Of a stretch of 31,014 nucleotides of DNA, positions 30,365 through 31,014 are shown in pieces. Numbering within the stretch: position 1 is the stretch's first letter; every line of letters begins with the position of its first letter. This stretch comes from a virus. Where the stretch lies: positions 1 to 31,014 of IMG/VR virus record IMGVR_UViG_3300042887_001790, one strand, 5' to 3'. Made by a program: the position numbers and the translations under genes. The notes beneath the pieces were generated by a model. That model worked only from the letters and a program-made list of their open reading frames with translations. It searched no databases and was not told where the DNA came from.

Positions 30365-31014
30365 TGTCCACCTACATTGACAAGAAGTACATCAACATGG
30401 TGTCTCCCCAACTTGAGCGATTCAAATGGAAGACCCAAGCACTTGCAAATTGTCGCTGCCCCGTGTGCGGAGACTCGCAGCGCAACAAGAGCAAGGCGCG
30501 TGGTTTCTTCTTCCCCAAGAAGAACGACTATTTCTACAAGTGTCACAACTGTGGAGTGGGGCATTCCGTATACCGATTTTTGGAAATCGTGGCTCCTGCT
30601 CTGGCACAGGAATACGCGCTTGAACGGTGGCGAAACGGGGAGAACGGCAAGAGCAACTATGTGAAGCCTGTGGAGGCGGCTGTAGCCCTTCCAAAGGCAC
30701 AGATACGGCTTCCTCCCGTGTCCACCCTGCCTGAAACGCACCCTGCACGACAATATTTGGAATCGCGCAAGGTTCCCCACACAGATCGGTTCTATTTTTC
30801 AAAAGCATTCGGAGATTGGGTGCGCTCCATTGACTCTACATATACTACCGTTCCGAATGACGAGCGTATCGTCATACCATTCGTGAACAAAGCAGGGGAA
30901 CTCCTCGCGGCGCAAGGACGCTGCTTGAGCGGTTCCAAAAATTCAATCCGATACATTACCGTGAAGTTCACCAAGGACGGACGAGCGGTCTACGGCGAAG
31001 ATCGGTTGGATTAT
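30364..31014 (+). CDS. 61: DNA primase gp61, 3' end beyond the window
   Basis: Primer synthesis subunit that works with gp41. The open frame from ATG 30364 runs to the window edge (217 codons). The N-terminal zinc ribbon is clear: CRCPVCGDSQRNKSKARGFF and YKCHNCGVGH with two Cys pairs, as in T4 gp61 (CPVCGDS...KARGW, CYNC). The later part contains the beginning of the catalytic core (RIVIPFVNKAGELLAAQGR, from about residue 168). The acidic catalytic residues lie beyond the end. T4 gp61 is 342 aa, so about two thirds is visible. Confidence 0.92.
   Translation, partial: MSTYIDKKYINMVSPQLERFKWKTQALANCRCPVCGDSQRNKSKARGFFFPKKNDYFYKCHNCGVGHSVYRFLEIVAPALAQEYALERWRNGENGKSNYVKPVEAAVALPKAQIRLPPVSTLPETHPARQYLESRKVPHTDRFYFSKAFGDWVRSIDSTYTTVPNDERIVIPFVNKAGELLAAQGRCLSGSKNSIRYITVKFTKDGRAVYGEDRLDY

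Noticed and set aside
1-31014. tRNA genes, CRISPR arrays, transposases or integrase
   Set aside because: Looked for on both strands by eye; nothing with cloverleaf features, regular spacers or recombinase motifs was seen.

Overview
The window is part of a tailed-phage genome with a T4-type replication module, most like marine T4-like myoviruses (short gp62, uninterrupted gp43 of about 850 aa, an LSm-like gene beside uvsX). All supported genes are on the + strand, packed with 1-30 nt gaps or ATGA/GTGA overlaps. I see no tRNA, rRNA, CRISPR array or insertion sequence, and no gene-free stretch above 300 bases. The host is not identifiable; the sugar genes suggest a Gram-negative host with surface polysaccharide.

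Layout. (1) 2-3786, replication block: RNase H-like 5' nuclease (cut by the left edge), a small ORF, sliding clamp gp45 (split by a frameshift), clamp loader gp44, an extra small ORF, clamp loader gp62, RegA. (2) 3803-19286, glycan island between regA and gene 43, which are neighbours in T4: many glycosyltransferase-like genes, a tandemly duplicated methyltransferase, an FkbM methyltransferase, a WavE-like gene, two epimerase/SDR genes, UDP-galactopyranose mutase, a sugar nucleotidyltransferase, a cupin and a RuBisCO-like protein. (3) 19289-20054, a short set headed by T4-type late-promoter-like ATAAATA boxes: a 43-aa very basic protein, a likely virion protein and a small ORF. (4) 20100-24782, nucleotide, repair and defence genes after a clear sigma70-type promoter: dUTPase, a DUF1599-like protein, UV-damage endonuclease, a lysozyme-like protein, an AdoMet-decarboxylase-family protein, a BglII-like restriction endonuclease, a beta-class DNA methyltransferase and a GroES-like co-chaperonin. 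(5) 24791-31014, replication again: DNA polymerase gp43, an LSm-like protein, a small coiled-coil ORF, UvsX, helicase gp41 and primase gp61 (cut by the right edge).

How the genes fit: blocks 1 and 5 make a T4-type replisome and recombinase. The island could build or remodel a surface glycan: the GalE-like epimerase and Glf give UDP-galactofuranose from host UDP-glucose, and the glycosyltransferases would use such donors. Base composition is mosaic: core genes are near 50-55% GC in lines I counted, while about 7.1-10.0 kb, 11.25-16.0 kb and the restriction gene are near 30% GC, consistent with recent acquisition. The RuBisCO-like gene keeps core-like composition inside the AT-rich stretch. The most notable items are the RuBisCO-like gene in a phage sugar cluster, the BglII-like restriction gene between perfect 12-bp direct repeats, the fossil left by a tandem methyltransferase duplication, and the broken sliding clamp frame.
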